A DNA stretch of 43,688 bases from assembly GCA_019312835.1 (NCBI GenBank), contig JAFDCJ010000227.1:1-43688 (forward strand), written 5' to 3'. Numbering within the stretch: the stretch's first letter is position 1; each line of letters starts with the position of its first letter. A program made the position numbers and the translations under genes. The stretch is from Deltaproteobacteria bacterium. Its GTDB lineage: Bacteria; Desulfobacterota; Desulfobacteria; Desulfobacterales; JAFDCJ01. The notes under the pieces are model-generated. The model searched no databases. It saw only the letters and a program-made list of their open reading frames with translations, and had not been told where the DNA came from. Positions 1 to 8,293 of this stretch are shown piece by piece.

Positions 1-503
1 GAATTTTGAAGCGCATATTTATACAGGTTGGGATACTTTTCGCGGGACGGTTCCTGATCACGAAAAATAAATGCACCGATCATGTCATTGGCGTAACTGG
101 TCATTAGATCAAAATACCGCTGGATGGCATCTTGTTCTTCGGGAAAGGCTTCTTTCAACACGGCAATGGTTTGATCACGATCCGTCCTGAGGGTAATGTT
201 GAACCCGTCCGGTGCGGCCACGTGGTAAAGATCGGAGATTTCCACGAACTCGAGATCATCCAGCACCCCGAGCTTATCCAGATCCAGGCGCAACAGGCCG
301 GGCTTTTCCGGTGTGCCCAGCCCGCTGAGCTGATGCAGCGCCACCTCGAACTCGAAACGGCCCCGGCAGAAACTCGTGGCGGCACCCCCGGGAATATTGT
401 GCCGCTCGAGCAGCATCACATTCAGACCCTTGCGCGCCAGGGTCGCCGCGGCCGTGAGCCCGCCATTGCCGGCCCCAATCACGACGGCATCGTATTTTTC
501 CAT
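1..503 (-). CDS. CrtI-like FAD-dependent oxidoreductase, N-terminal part (runs off window)
   Basis: The protein starts MEKYDAVVIGAGNGGLTAAA, a Rossmann dinucleotide-binding motif (GAGNGG at about residues 11-16), followed by an LLERHNIPGGAAT stretch typical of the phytoene-desaturase/retinol-saturase-like NAD(P)/FAD oxidoreductase family. About 167 residues are visible; the family usually has about 500, so the C-terminal two thirds lie beyond position 1. The ATG at 501-503 has a clear GGAGG five bases upstream, which fixes the start. It is the last visible gene of the minus-strand acyl-CoA cluster, downstream of the acyl-CoA dehydrogenase. Its substrate cannot be read from the fragment. Desaturation or saturation of a polyprenyl or other lipid-like substrate is the family role, and a link to the acyl-CoA genes is inferred from position only. 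Confidence 0.8.
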   Translation of the reverse strand, partial: MEKYDAVVIGAGNGGLTAAATLARKGLNVMLLERHNIPGGAATSFCRGRFEFEVALHQLSGLGTPEKPGLLRLDLDKLGVLDDLEFVEISDLYHVAAPDGFNITLRTDRDQTIAVLKEAFPEEQDAIQRYFDLMTSYANDMIGAFIFRDQEPSREKYPNLYKYALQN

Positions 504-550
504 AAAACCTCCGATGGAATCAGAAAAATAGTTAAATAGCAATTTATATT

Positions 551-640
551 GATAGCTCATAGCCTAGAGCTCATAGCTCAAAGTAAAATGGATTTTAATC
601 CTTTAGACTACCAGCTATCAGCTATGAGCTATGAGCTTCT
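551..640. repeat. Intergenic word palindrome, AGCTCAT/ATGAGCT type
   Basis: The gap between the acyl-CoA dehydrogenase and the CrtI-like gene is an imperfect palindrome. The left arm (about 551-595) repeats the word AGCTCATAG and the right arm (about 596-640) repeats its complement CTATGAGCT. An RNA copy could fold as a long stem with several registers. It may end or stabilise the upstream transcript; that is inference. Confidence 0.75.
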
Positions 641-1782
641 TATAGGCCCATGAACTTGGCCGCTATATTCTTCATCACCTCGTTCGTGCCCGCAAAAATC
701 GTCATGATCTTGGCATCGCGCCAGGCCCTGACGATCTTGCACTTCTCAAGGGTGCCGAAATTCCCGCATAGATCCAGGCAGCGGTTGGCCACGCGGTTCA
801 ACATCTCGGTGGTCCAGTATTTGGCCATGGATGTTTCAATGATGATATCTTTTTTTTCAACGTGATCCGCCACCAGTTTTTCGACAAAGGTTCGGCCCAG
901 CTTGACGTCGGTCGACAACTCCACCAGGGCAAACTGCACCGCCTGTGATTTTGAAAGGGGTTTTCCGGAAACAGTGGTCTGTTTGCAGTAATCGACGGTC
1001 CACTCCAGGATGCGCTCCGCGCCGGTAACCGCCATAATCGCGCATACCAGCCTTTCCTGCTGGAGCTTATCCATCAGCATCAAAAAACCCATGCCCTTTT
1101 CGCCCAGGCGGTTTTTCCGGGGGATACGGCATTTTGAAAAAAACAGCTCCGCAGTATCCTGGCTCCACATGCCCATCTTTTCCAGGTGGCGCCCGGTTGA
1201 AAATCCGGGGGTCTGGGTCTCAACCACGAAAAGCGAAAGGGCTTCATAGGGATTTTCGACGGCCGGGTCCTTGGCGGCCACCACAACCAGATCGGCATTC
1301 AAGCCGTTGGAAATAAAGGTCTTGGAGCCATCGATGACGACCTCTTCACCTTCCTCCACCGCCGTGGTGGCAATGCTCGCCAGGTCGCTGCCGGCACCCG
1401 GTTCGGTCATCGCCACCGCCGTCACAATATCACCCGATACGCAGCCGGGAAGATATTTTTTCTTGATTTCTTCTGAACCGAAGGAGGTGATATAAGGAAC
1501 CACGATGTCACTGTGCAGGGGGGTCGCCAGCCCGGTAATCCAGGTCTGGGTCATCTCTTCGGCTGCGATGAAAGCGTACAGAAAATCGCCCCCCATGCCG
1601 CCGTATTCGGCGGGGACATCCATGCACAAAAAGCCACCCTGCCCCATTTTCTGCCAGGCACTTTTGGGTACAATCCCGTCTTTTTCCCATTGATCACCGA
1701 AGGGTGTTATCTCCTTTTCCAGGAAGGCCCTCAACCGTTCTCGAAATTCGTTGTGATCCTTAGAATAATTTAAAATTTCCAT
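640..1782 (-). CDS. Acyl-CoA dehydrogenase (FAD-dependent, LCAD/IVD-type active site)
   Basis: 380 residues, the normal family size. It oxidises an acyl-CoA to the trans-2-enoyl-CoA and passes electrons to electron-transfer flavoprotein. Visible marks are the signature AMTEPGAGSD (residues 124-133), KTFISNG (164-170) and a C-terminal FAGTNEVMK. MCAD-type enzymes keep the catalytic Glu in a YEGT motif near the C-terminus, but here that motif reads FAGT. Instead a Glu sits in QQERLV (E243), where long-chain and isovaleryl-CoA dehydrogenases have theirs. This argues for a long-chain or branched substrate. An upstream in-frame ATG at 1881 would add 33 residues encoded by an intergenic repeat, so the start MEILNYSKDH at 1782 is preferred. 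The gene lies downstream of the thiolase and probably belongs to the same operon. Confidence 0.92.
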   Translation of the reverse strand: MEILNYSKDHNEFRERLRAFLEKEITPFGDQWEKDGIVPKSAWQKMGQGGFLCMDVPAEYGGMGGDFLYAFIAAEEMTQTWITGLATPLHSDIVVPYITSFGSEEIKKKYLPGCVSGDIVTAVAMTEPGAGSDLASIATTAVEEGEEVVIDGSKTFISNGLNADLVVVAAKDPAVENPYEALSLFVVETQTPGFSTGRHLEKMGMWSQDTAELFFSKCRIPRKNRLGEKGMGFLMLMDKLQQERLVCAIMAVTGAERILEWTVDYCKQTTVSGKPLSKSQAVQFALVELSTDVKLGRTFVEKLVADHVEKKDIIIETSMAKYWTTEMLNRVANRCLDLCGNFGTLEKCKIVRAWRDAKIMTIFAGTNEVMKNIAAKFMGL

Positions 1783-1824
1783 GTCTGGTAATCTCTTCGT
1801 TCGTGCGTTAGGATCGCTGCGCTT

Positions 1825-1915
1825 AAGGTTGGAGGTTGGAGGCAAAAAAGGATTGGATCTTTTTATATTCTGACACCTCATCCTCCAACCTCTAACCTCA
1901 AACCGCCAACCGCCG
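1825..1915. repeat. Intergenic word palindrome, GGTTGGA/TCCAACC type
   Basis: Between the thiolase and the acyl-CoA dehydrogenase, the left arm (1825-1842) is a tandem GGTTGGAGGTTGGAGG. The right arm (about 1880-1911) is the complementary series TCCAACC, CTAACC, AAACCG, CCAACC. The spacer is about 37 bases. The architecture matches that of the other gaps in this cluster, but the word is different. Confidence 0.7.
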
Positions 1916-1935
1916 AAGGCGTTGCCCTCAACCTA

Positions 1936-3147
1936 TTATCCCTCGTACCTCCCTACTATGGCAATACTGCAAACGTTCATAGCGGGAAAGCCGCCCAGGT
2001 TATGGGTCAGACCGAATTTAGGATCTTCCAGCTGCCGCTCGCCGGCACGTCCATGAAACTGAAGATACATCTCGTAGAGCATTCTGAGACCCGAGGCGCC
2101 GATGGGGTGCCCGAAACATTTCAAGCCGCCGTCCACCTGGCAGGGAATTTTGCCGTCACGGTCGAAGACCCCATCCATCACGTCGCGCCAGGCTTCACCC
2201 CGCTCGGATAAATGCAAATCTTCCATCGTCACCAGTTCCGTAATGGAAAAGCAATCGTGCACTTCCATCATACTGATCTCCTCTTTGGGATCTTGGATGC
2301 CCGCCTCCTCGTAGGCTCTGGTGCTGCATTTGCTGGTGGTGACAAAATGATCGCCGTCCCAGTCGTTGTATCCCAATTCCTCGCCGCTGCTGAGCGCCAG
2401 CTGCAAGGCCTTGACGGTGATAAAATCCTTTTTACCCAGCTGTTTGGCCATCTCGGGTGTGGTGACAATGGCGCAGGCCGCGCCGTCGCTTACCCCGCAG
2501 CAGTCGAAAAGCCCCAGCGGATGGGCAATGATCGGGGCCGCCATAATCTGGTCCTCGCTGACGGCTTTGCGCAGATGGGCTTTGGGATTCAAGGCGCCAT
2601 TGGCATGGCTTTTGGCCGAGACATGGGCAATCGCCCGTTTGATGTCCTGATCGGTAATGTTGTATTTGGCGGTATATGCACTGGCAAGCTGGGCAAAAGC
2701 ACCGGGAGCCGTCATGTTGGGAAACCACTGCCACATCAGGCTGCCGGAATCCGATCCCGTAAAACTGGGCAGGCCGCCGTATCCGGTATCTTTGAGCTTT
2801 TCCACGCCCAGGGCCAGCGCAATATCATAGGCCCCGGAAGCCACCGCATAACAGGCACCGCGAAAGGCCTCGGTACCGGTGGCGCAAAAATTTTCAACCC
2901 GGGTAACCGGTATGTTGGGCAACCGCAGGGTAATTGAAAGCGGCAGGGCACTGCGACCCACATTGATGCTGTCAAAACAGGTTCCCAGCCAGGCCGCACC
3001 GATCTCTTTTTTTTCGATACCCGCATCCTCCAGGCACTCTTTAAAGGCCTCGACCATTAACTCTTCTGCCCCCATGTCCCAGCGCTCCCCGAATCGGGTG
3101 CAGCCCATACCGATGATTGCAACTTTATCTTTTATTCCTGTAGCCAT
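1936..3147 (-). CDS. SCP2-type thiolase / acetyl-CoA acetyltransferase-like protein
   Basis: 403 residues with the thiolase fold. It is expected to cleave a 3-oxoacyl-CoA with CoA or catalyse the reverse condensation. The likely nucleophile is Cys88 in VENFCATGTEAF. HDCF (297-300) and GHPIGASG (346-353) supply the active-site histidines, and Cys344 precedes the latter motif. These features place it with SCP-x and archaeal acetoacetyl-CoA thiolases rather than FadA-type enzymes. Members of this branch often need a DUF35 partner; here such a domain lies inside the gene just upstream (3306-6035). A GGAGG about eight bases before the ATG supports the start. The chain-length specificity is not visible. 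Confidence 0.9.
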   Translation of the reverse strand: MATGIKDKVAIIGMGCTRFGERWDMGAEELMVEAFKECLEDAGIEKKEIGAAWLGTCFDSINVGRSALPLSITLRLPNIPVTRVENFCATGTEAFRGACYAVASGAYDIALALGVEKLKDTGYGGLPSFTGSDSGSLMWQWFPNMTAPGAFAQLASAYTAKYNITDQDIKRAIAHVSAKSHANGALNPKAHLRKAVSEDQIMAAPIIAHPLGLFDCCGVSDGAACAIVTTPEMAKQLGKKDFITVKALQLALSSGEELGYNDWDGDHFVTTSKCSTRAYEEAGIQDPKEEISMMEVHDCFSITELVTMEDLHLSERGEAWRDVMDGVFDRDGKIPCQVDGGLKCFGHPIGASGLRMLYEMYLQFHGRAGERQLEDPKFGLTHNLGGFPAMNVCSIAIVGRYEG

Positions 3148-3164
3148 AATTTTTCCTCCGGAAA

Positions 3165-3300
3165 AATTGGTTGATTGGTTGATTCGTTAATTAGCTGATG
3201 GGTTTGAAGTTACTGACCCTGCTGATCACACCATCTGACCATTCGACTATTTTCTATTTAACTGATTCTCTATTCGACTCTTTTTCTATTTGACTATTCT
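3165..3300. repeat. Intergenic word-repeat array, GGTTGATT and CTATTYGACT words
   Basis: The gap between the fusion gene and the thiolase contains GGTTGATT repeats at about 3169-3190. A longer series based on CTATTYGACTATTT follows at about 3240-3298. The two parts are only loosely complementary, so this is the least palindromic member of the series, but the tandem-word composition is clear. Confidence 0.55.
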
Positions 3301-3305
3301 GCTGC

Positions 3306-6035
3306 CTACCCTATTACGAAAAGTTTTTCCAGCAGCTGCGATTTCATCACATCGCCTCCGATCTGCAGCTTGCCGGAAGTGAAGGCCTGCATGGCCGGCA
3401 GCTTGCCGCCCATCATGGCCAGAAAGTCTGCTGCCGCCATTTTGATGGTGCAGGCGGGTTTTGCGTGGGTTCCCTTCGCAACCGTGCAGGCCGCATCTTT
3501 GATGATGCAATACCACTCGCCGCCGCCTTGGCCGGATATACTAAACTGGAAGACGACATCGACACCGGCAGCCGCCTCCGCTTTGAAGCTGCCCATCATT
3601 TTATCGAAAATCGCCTGCACGTCACTGCCTTGCTGGGAGGCAGTTTCCTCTGATTCTGCCGCTTCGGAGGGCGGCGCGATCAGGGCGAAAATGGCCGCGT
3701 TGGCGTCCTCCATTACCCTGGCACCGTCCATTGAATTGATTTTGTCCCAGTTTTCGTGGATCTGCTCCGGGGTGGGCGGATTGTCCGGATCCCCAAGCTG
3801 AACGGTGGGACCCGTATGGATGACGGCCCGGTTAAAATATCCCATGCCGCTGTTGAATATGGCCCCGGATTCGGCACAGTTCTCACCGCAAAGATACATC
3901 ACCATGGGAACGACAAACTCAGGTTTCGATTTTTCAAACAGATCCGGCGGCATGACATCTTCGGTCAGCCGTGATGCGGCGATGGGGGCAATCGTATTGA
4001 CTTTAATGTTGTATTTCTGGCCTTCCAGCTTGAGGGTATTCATCAAACCTACCAGCGCCATTTTGGCGGCTGAATAATTGCTCTGGCCGAAATTGCCGTA
4101 CAATCCGGCTGCCGATGTGGTCATGACGATCCGGCCGTAGCCGTTTTCTTTCATCGCGGCCATGGCCGGGCGGGTCACATGGTAGGCACCATTGAGATGC
4201 ACATCCATCACCGCCTTCCAGTTCTCCGGCTCCATCTTAATAAAGCTCTTGTCCCGTAGAATCCCGGCGTTGTTGATGACGATGTCGAGCCGACCGAAGG
4301 CGTCCAGGGCCGTCTTGACGATATTCTCACCGCCTTCGGGGGTGGCGACGTTGTCGTAATTGGCCACGGCTTCACCGCCCAGGGCCTTGATTTCATCTAC
4401 GACAGTGTCGGCCGGCGACGCCGATCCTTTGCCGGAGCCGTCTCGGGCACCGCCCAGATCGTTGACCACGACCTTGGCGCCCCGCCTGGCCAGTTCCAGG
4501 GCATAGGCCTTTCCAAGACCGGCACCGGCACCGGTGACTACCGCCACGCGGTCATCAAAGCGGATCATATCCTTTTCCGCTGCTGCTCCGGGTATTGGCA
4601 CGGCTTTCCAGAAATAGTTTACAAATCCGCGCTCCCTGTCAACCCCTTTGCGCTTGAAGCCCATTTTGACGGGCAGACCGACCCTGACGTCATCGAGTTC
4701 ACAATCGGTAAAATCCAGCACCGCCCGGCCGCCGCCTTCAAACTGTACCATGCCGTAGATGGCCGGCGGATCGACCGATACCGAAAGCAGGTCGCCGGTA
4801 AAGGTTTTGACCCGGGCGGGAACATCGGCAAATTCGTAATCCTCCTGGCTGTGAAACGCACCGCATTCCGGATTGACACAGATATCGGCTTTGGGAAACT
4901 GGGGGGTGCCGCATTCGGTGCATTTACCCCCAACCAGTCCCAAAATCATTTTATTCTTGCGCCATAAAACCGAGGTGGCGGTCTGGGTCGGGGCCTCGGC
5001 CCGGATCCCCATTTCGGTTTTGATCAGATCCCTGAATTTGAGCCATTTGAAATAATTGTCCGTTGTCTTTTTATTGGCCAGTGATCCGGCAACCCCGTTT
5101 CTGGCGGCCAGTTTGGTGATATTGTCCGTGACCTCGAAATACAGTGCATTGGCGCCCTGACCGAAACCGCACATCAGAATTCGATCCCCGGGCTGAGCCT
5201 CTTCCAGGGCGCTGATAAACATCATAAATGAATGAGCCGCACCGGTCTCGCCGCAGACCTCATGCATGTTGTCCACCAGCTTTTCCGAGGTCGCTCCCAG
5301 CCCGGCGGCGATATTGCGGTGGTCGCGTTTAAAAAAGCAGGGGTAAACCAGCCGATCGACATCATCCATGCCGATTCCCAACTTGTTAAACAGGCCGTTG
5401 ACGACCCGGGGAATAATCTCGGCATATCCGGCATCTCTGGTCCAGCGCTCTTCCCAGACATAGTCGTATTTTTTATCGGCGCCGCGGTAGTGATCGACAA
5501 AATCCATGGATAACGAATAGGAGCCTTTGTATTCGGCGATCACATCGTCATCGCCCACGGTTAAGGCGGCTGCCCCGTCACCGAACCACATTTCATAGAA
5601 ATAGGCCGTTTTGGTTTCCCGGCTGTCGCTGGCCGTCACCATAATATTGTGCCGCTGTCCGCTCTGGATCGACTCGAGCGCCGTTATGAGCGCAGTGGTG
5701 GCCGCCTTCTGGGAAGCGGTGTGGTCGGCGGTGATCATCTCATCTCTGAGGTTGAGGGCGGCCGACACGATTCCGGCGTTCTGGCGATCTGCAAACGGCA
5801 GGGTCGTCGAAGCCAGGTACAGGGCGTCCAGCTGGCTTTTATCCCGGCCGCGCAGACAGTCACGCGAAGCCTCCACCGCCATGGTGATCGCGTCTTCATC
5901 CCAGTTGCACATGGATCGCTCGCCCTGCGCCACCATCATAATGGCAGGCGCAAACCAGCCCATCCCTTGAAAGATGGCCATACGGTCCAGTCTCAACCGC
6001 GGAATATAAGCACCGTAGGAAGTAATTCCGATCAT
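3306..6035 (-). CDS. Four-domain fusion: HMG-CoA-synthase-like + DUF35 Zn/OB + SDR + SCP2
   Basis: 909 residues from MIGITSYGAY. AAGGAG lies eight bases before this ATG and too close to the ATG two codons upstream. Residues 1-340 are a thiolase-fold domain of the HMG-CoA synthase/KAS III type. Residues 365-480 are a DUF35 domain with zinc-ribbon cysteines C372, C375, C386 and C391 and an OB fold. Residues 488-790 are an MFE-2-type short-chain dehydrogenase with TGAGAGLG (501-508), NNAG (588-591), N615, S641, Y654 and K658. Residues 805-905 are an SCP2 sterol-carrier domain. The likely job of the SDR is (3R)-3-hydroxyacyl-CoA oxidation, with SCP2 carrying the acyl chain. In the first domain the position of the catalytic Cys appears to be Gln109 (codon 5709-5711), so condensing activity is doubtful. 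The SDR-SCP2 half is a close paralogue of that in the next gene upstream. I know of no standard protein with this order. Confidence 0.85.
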   Translation of the reverse strand: MIGITSYGAYIPRLRLDRMAIFQGMGWFAPAIMMVAQGERSMCNWDEDAITMAVEASRDCLRGRDKSQLDALYLASTTLPFADRQNAGIVSAALNLRDEMITADHTASQKAATTALITALESIQSGQRHNIMVTASDSRETKTAYFYEMWFGDGAAALTVGDDDVIAEYKGSYSLSMDFVDHYRGADKKYDYVWEERWTRDAGYAEIIPRVVNGLFNKLGIGMDDVDRLVYPCFFKRDHRNIAAGLGATSEKLVDNMHEVCGETGAAHSFMMFISALEEAQPGDRILMCGFGQGANALYFEVTDNITKLAARNGVAGSLANKKTTDNYFKWLKFRDLIKTEMGIRAEAPTQTATSVLWRKNKMILGLVGGKCTECGTPQFPKADICVNPECGAFHSQEDYEFADVPARVKTFTGDLLSVSVDPPAIYGMVQFEGGGRAVLDFTDCELDDVRVGLPVKMGFKRKGVDRERGFVNYFWKAVPIPGAAAEKDMIRFDDRVAVVTGAGAGLGKAYALELARRGAKVVVNDLGGARDGSGKGSASPADTVVDEIKALGGEAVANYDNVATPEGGENIVKTALDAFGRLDIVINNAGILRDKSFIKMEPENWKAVMDVHLNGAYHVTRPAMAAMKENGYGRIVMTTSAAGLYGNFGQSNYSAAKMALVGLMNTLKLEGQKYNIKVNTIAPIAASRLTEDVMPPDLFEKSKPEFVVPMVMYLCGENCAESGAIFNSGMGYFNRAVIHTGPTVQLGDPDNPPTPEQIHENWDKINSMDGARVMEDANAAIFALIAPPSEAAESEETASQQGSDVQAIFDKMMGSFKAEAAAGVDVVFQFSISGQGGGEWYCIIKDAACTVAKGTHAKPACTIKMAAADFLAMMGGKLPAMQAFTSGKLQIGGDVMKSQLLEKLFVIG

Positions 6036-6069
6036 CTTCATTTCTCCTTTATAAATTGGGTTAGAGCTC

Positions 6070-6150
6070 ATAGGTGATGGGTGATAGGTGGCGGATTAAT
6101 TTCTTTCACCTATTACCCATTACCTCTCACCCATTACCTTTTATCTATTC
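6070..6150. repeat. Intergenic word palindrome, ATAGGTGATGGGTG/CACCTATTACCC type
   Basis: This lies between the two fusion genes. The left arm (6070-6092) repeats GGTGAT/GGTGATAGG and the right arm (6105-6139) repeats CACCTATTACC and CACCCATTACC. The spacer is about 12 bases, giving one of the most convincing hairpins of the series. Confidence 0.75.
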
Positions 6151-8255
6151 CATTTGAACACCTTTTCGATCAACTGCGACTTCATGATGTCACCCTCGAT
6201 TTTGAGCTTGCCCGAGGTGTAAGCCTGCATGGCCGGCAGTTTCCCGTTCATCATGTCCAGAAAATCGGCCGCATCCATTTTCAAGGTGCAATTCGGTTTT
6301 GCGTGTGAACCCGAAGTCACCCGGCAGGTTTGATCTTTAATCACGCTGTGCCAGTCGCCGCCCCCTTCACCGGAAATGATGTACTGAAAGACAACGTCCA
6401 CCCCCGAGGCCGCATCGGCCACGAAAGCTGCGGGCATCGCGTCGAAAACGTCTGTCGCCGAACCGAACCCCGCGGTTTCTCCGGTCGAGGCTGCGGCCGG
6501 TTTCGAAAAGGCCGCCAGCAGATCTCCGATTTGCTCGGTGACATCCTGATATTCTCTGGCCCCTTGCAGAGATGTTATCTTTTCCCATTCGGCCACCAGC
6601 TGTTCCGGAGCTGGCACGCTTTGGCCGTCGCCCACCACTGCGCCGGGCCCGGTCACCATGGCCACCCGGTTGAAGCATCCCAGCCCGGCGTTGTAAATAT
6701 TTCCGCTGGCGGTGCAGACCTCGGACACCAGATACAGGGCCATGGGGGTTACCAGCTCCGGTTTCAGCTTGTCCAGAAAGTCCGGCGGCAAAATATCCTC
6801 GGTCAACCGGGAGGCTGCCACCGGCGCGATGGTGTTGACGTTGATGCTGTACTTGCGCCCTTCCAGCTTCAGGGTGTTCATCAGTCCCACCAGACCCATT
6901 TTGGCGGCGGTATAGTTGGTCTGGCCGAAATTGCCGTACAAACCCGCCGCCGATGTGGTCATCAAGATGCGACCGTACCCCTTTTCTTTCATCACCGCAA
7001 ACGCCGGACGCGACACGTTGTAGGCACCGTTGAGATGGACATCCAAAACCCCGGCCCAATTTTCGGGCTCCATTTTCAAAAAGCTCTTGTCCCGCAGAAT
7101 CCCGGCATTGTTGATGAGAATATCCACCGTCCCGAATGCATCCAGGGCCGTTTTGACGATGTTCGCGCCGCCATCGACCGTGGCCACATTGTCATAATTG
7201 GCCACCGCCTCACCCCCCAGGGCCTTGATTTCGTCGACCACCTTATCCGCCGGTGCCTGGGAGCCGTCTCCGGACCCGTCCCGGGCGCCCCCCAGATCGT
7301 TGACCACGACCTTGGCGCCGCGTTTGGCCAGCTCCAGGGCGTAGGTGCGGCCCAGCCCGGCACCGGCACCGGTGACAATGGCCACGCGGCCGTCAAAACG
7401 GATCTCCGTTTTGGGAATGTCGCCGTATTCGAACACGCCGTTGTCGATGACCACTTCCTTGGTTTCGGTATTGATGACCTTCCAGACGGCCCGGCCTTCA
7501 TCGGTTTTCCAGATGACGATCCTAACGGGCATGCCGGGATACAGGGGTCTTTTAAAGCGGCAGTCCATGCGCCGGGCCTTTTCCGGTTCACCGGGGATAA
7601 AGGTCTGGATCAGAGAACGGCAGGCGTAACCATGGGTGCACAGCCCGTGCATGATGGGTTTTTCAAACCCGGCCATTTCCGCAAATTCCTGATCGACATG
7701 CAGCTGAAACACATCCCCTGAAAGCCGGTAAATCAGGGGCTGGTCTGCGGAAGGACTTGCGTCGACCACGAAGTCCGGATCCCGGTCCGGGAAAGCGACC
7801 TCTTTCGCCGGGGCGTTTTCGCCGCCAAAGCCGCCGTCCAGGCGGGCGAAAACCGTCACGATGCTGGTGAACAATTTCTGGCCGTTGGAATGGGAGGTCT
7901 CGAATTCGCCCACAATCAACGCCCCCTTGTCCTTGCCCTTGTCGTAGTAGTGCTTGATGGCCCCCTCGGTGATCATGGCCCCCTCAGGCGGGATCGGATT
8001 GTGAAAGATGAGCTCCTGCTCTCCATGAAGGATCCCGGCCAGGTTGACATTGCTGGTGGTGGCCACCTCGGCCATAAAATCGTAGATCGTGGTGATGCCG
8101 AAGCTGGGAATGACCTTCAGATCTTTTTCATAACAGTACTCCAGATCGGAAAAGCCTGCACCAACACCAAGTGCATAAAGGACGGCATCCTTCCAGGTGT
8201 AGTCCTTCGTAAACGGGCCGATCTTCTTGCCGACCGCATCAAGATTGAGCGCCAT
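6141..8255 (-). CDS. MaoC-type enoyl-CoA hydratase 2 + SDR + SCP2 fusion (MFE-2-like)
   Basis: 704 residues. Residues 1-280 form a double hot-dog MaoC/hydratase-2 unit that should hydrate trans-2-enoyl-CoA to (3R)-hydroxyacyl-CoA. The catalytic dyad is visible in YRLSGDVFQLHVD as D181 and H186, although the usual Asn-Pro before Leu-His is Phe-Gln. Residues 285-590 are an MFE-2-type SDR with TGAGAGLG (295-302), NNAG (382-385), S435, Y448 and K452, expected to oxidise the hydroxy product with NAD. Residues 600-700 are an SCP2 domain. Eukaryotic MFE-2 has the order SDR-hydratase-SCP2; here the hydratase comes first. It is probably the first enzyme gene after the TetR regulator. AGGA lies about nine bases before the ATG. 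Confidence 0.9.
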   Translation of the reverse strand: MALNLDAVGKKIGPFTKDYTWKDAVLYALGVGAGFSDLEYCYEKDLKVIPSFGITTIYDFMAEVATTSNVNLAGILHGEQELIFHNPIPPEGAMITEGAIKHYYDKGKDKGALIVGEFETSHSNGQKLFTSIVTVFARLDGGFGGENAPAKEVAFPDRDPDFVVDASPSADQPLIYRLSGDVFQLHVDQEFAEMAGFEKPIMHGLCTHGYACRSLIQTFIPGEPEKARRMDCRFKRPLYPGMPVRIVIWKTDEGRAVWKVINTETKEVVIDNGVFEYGDIPKTEIRFDGRVAIVTGAGAGLGRTYALELAKRGAKVVVNDLGGARDGSGDGSQAPADKVVDEIKALGGEAVANYDNVATVDGGANIVKTALDAFGTVDILINNAGILRDKSFLKMEPENWAGVLDVHLNGAYNVSRPAFAVMKEKGYGRILMTTSAAGLYGNFGQTNYTAAKMGLVGLMNTLKLEGRKYSINVNTIAPVAASRLTEDILPPDFLDKLKPELVTPMALYLVSEVCTASGNIYNAGLGCFNRVAMVTGPGAVVGDGQSVPAPEQLVAEWEKITSLQGAREYQDVTEQIGDLLAAFSKPAAASTGETAGFGSATDVFDAMPAAFVADAASGVDVVFQYIISGEGGGDWHSVIKDQTCRVTSGSHAKPNCTLKMDAADFLDMMNGKLPAMQAYTSGKLKIEGDIMKSQLIEKVFKWNR

Positions 8256-8293
8256 TGTAAGGTTTCCTTTCGTTGTCTTTGGTTGGTATGTAC

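Noticed and set aside
132-539. 135-residue plus-strand frame at the window start
   Set aside because: It is the antisense shadow of the CrtI-like FAD oxidoreductase, whose minus-strand frame has a Rossmann motif and ribosome site.
2212-2937. 241-residue plus-strand frame
   Set aside because: Antisense to the thiolase gene; no domain content and no ribosome site.
6330-7721. 463-residue plus-strand frame opposite the MaoC-SDR-SCP2 gene
   Set aside because: Rich in His, Gly and Gln as expected from antisense reading of a GC-rich coding strand; the minus-strand product has clear enzyme motifs.
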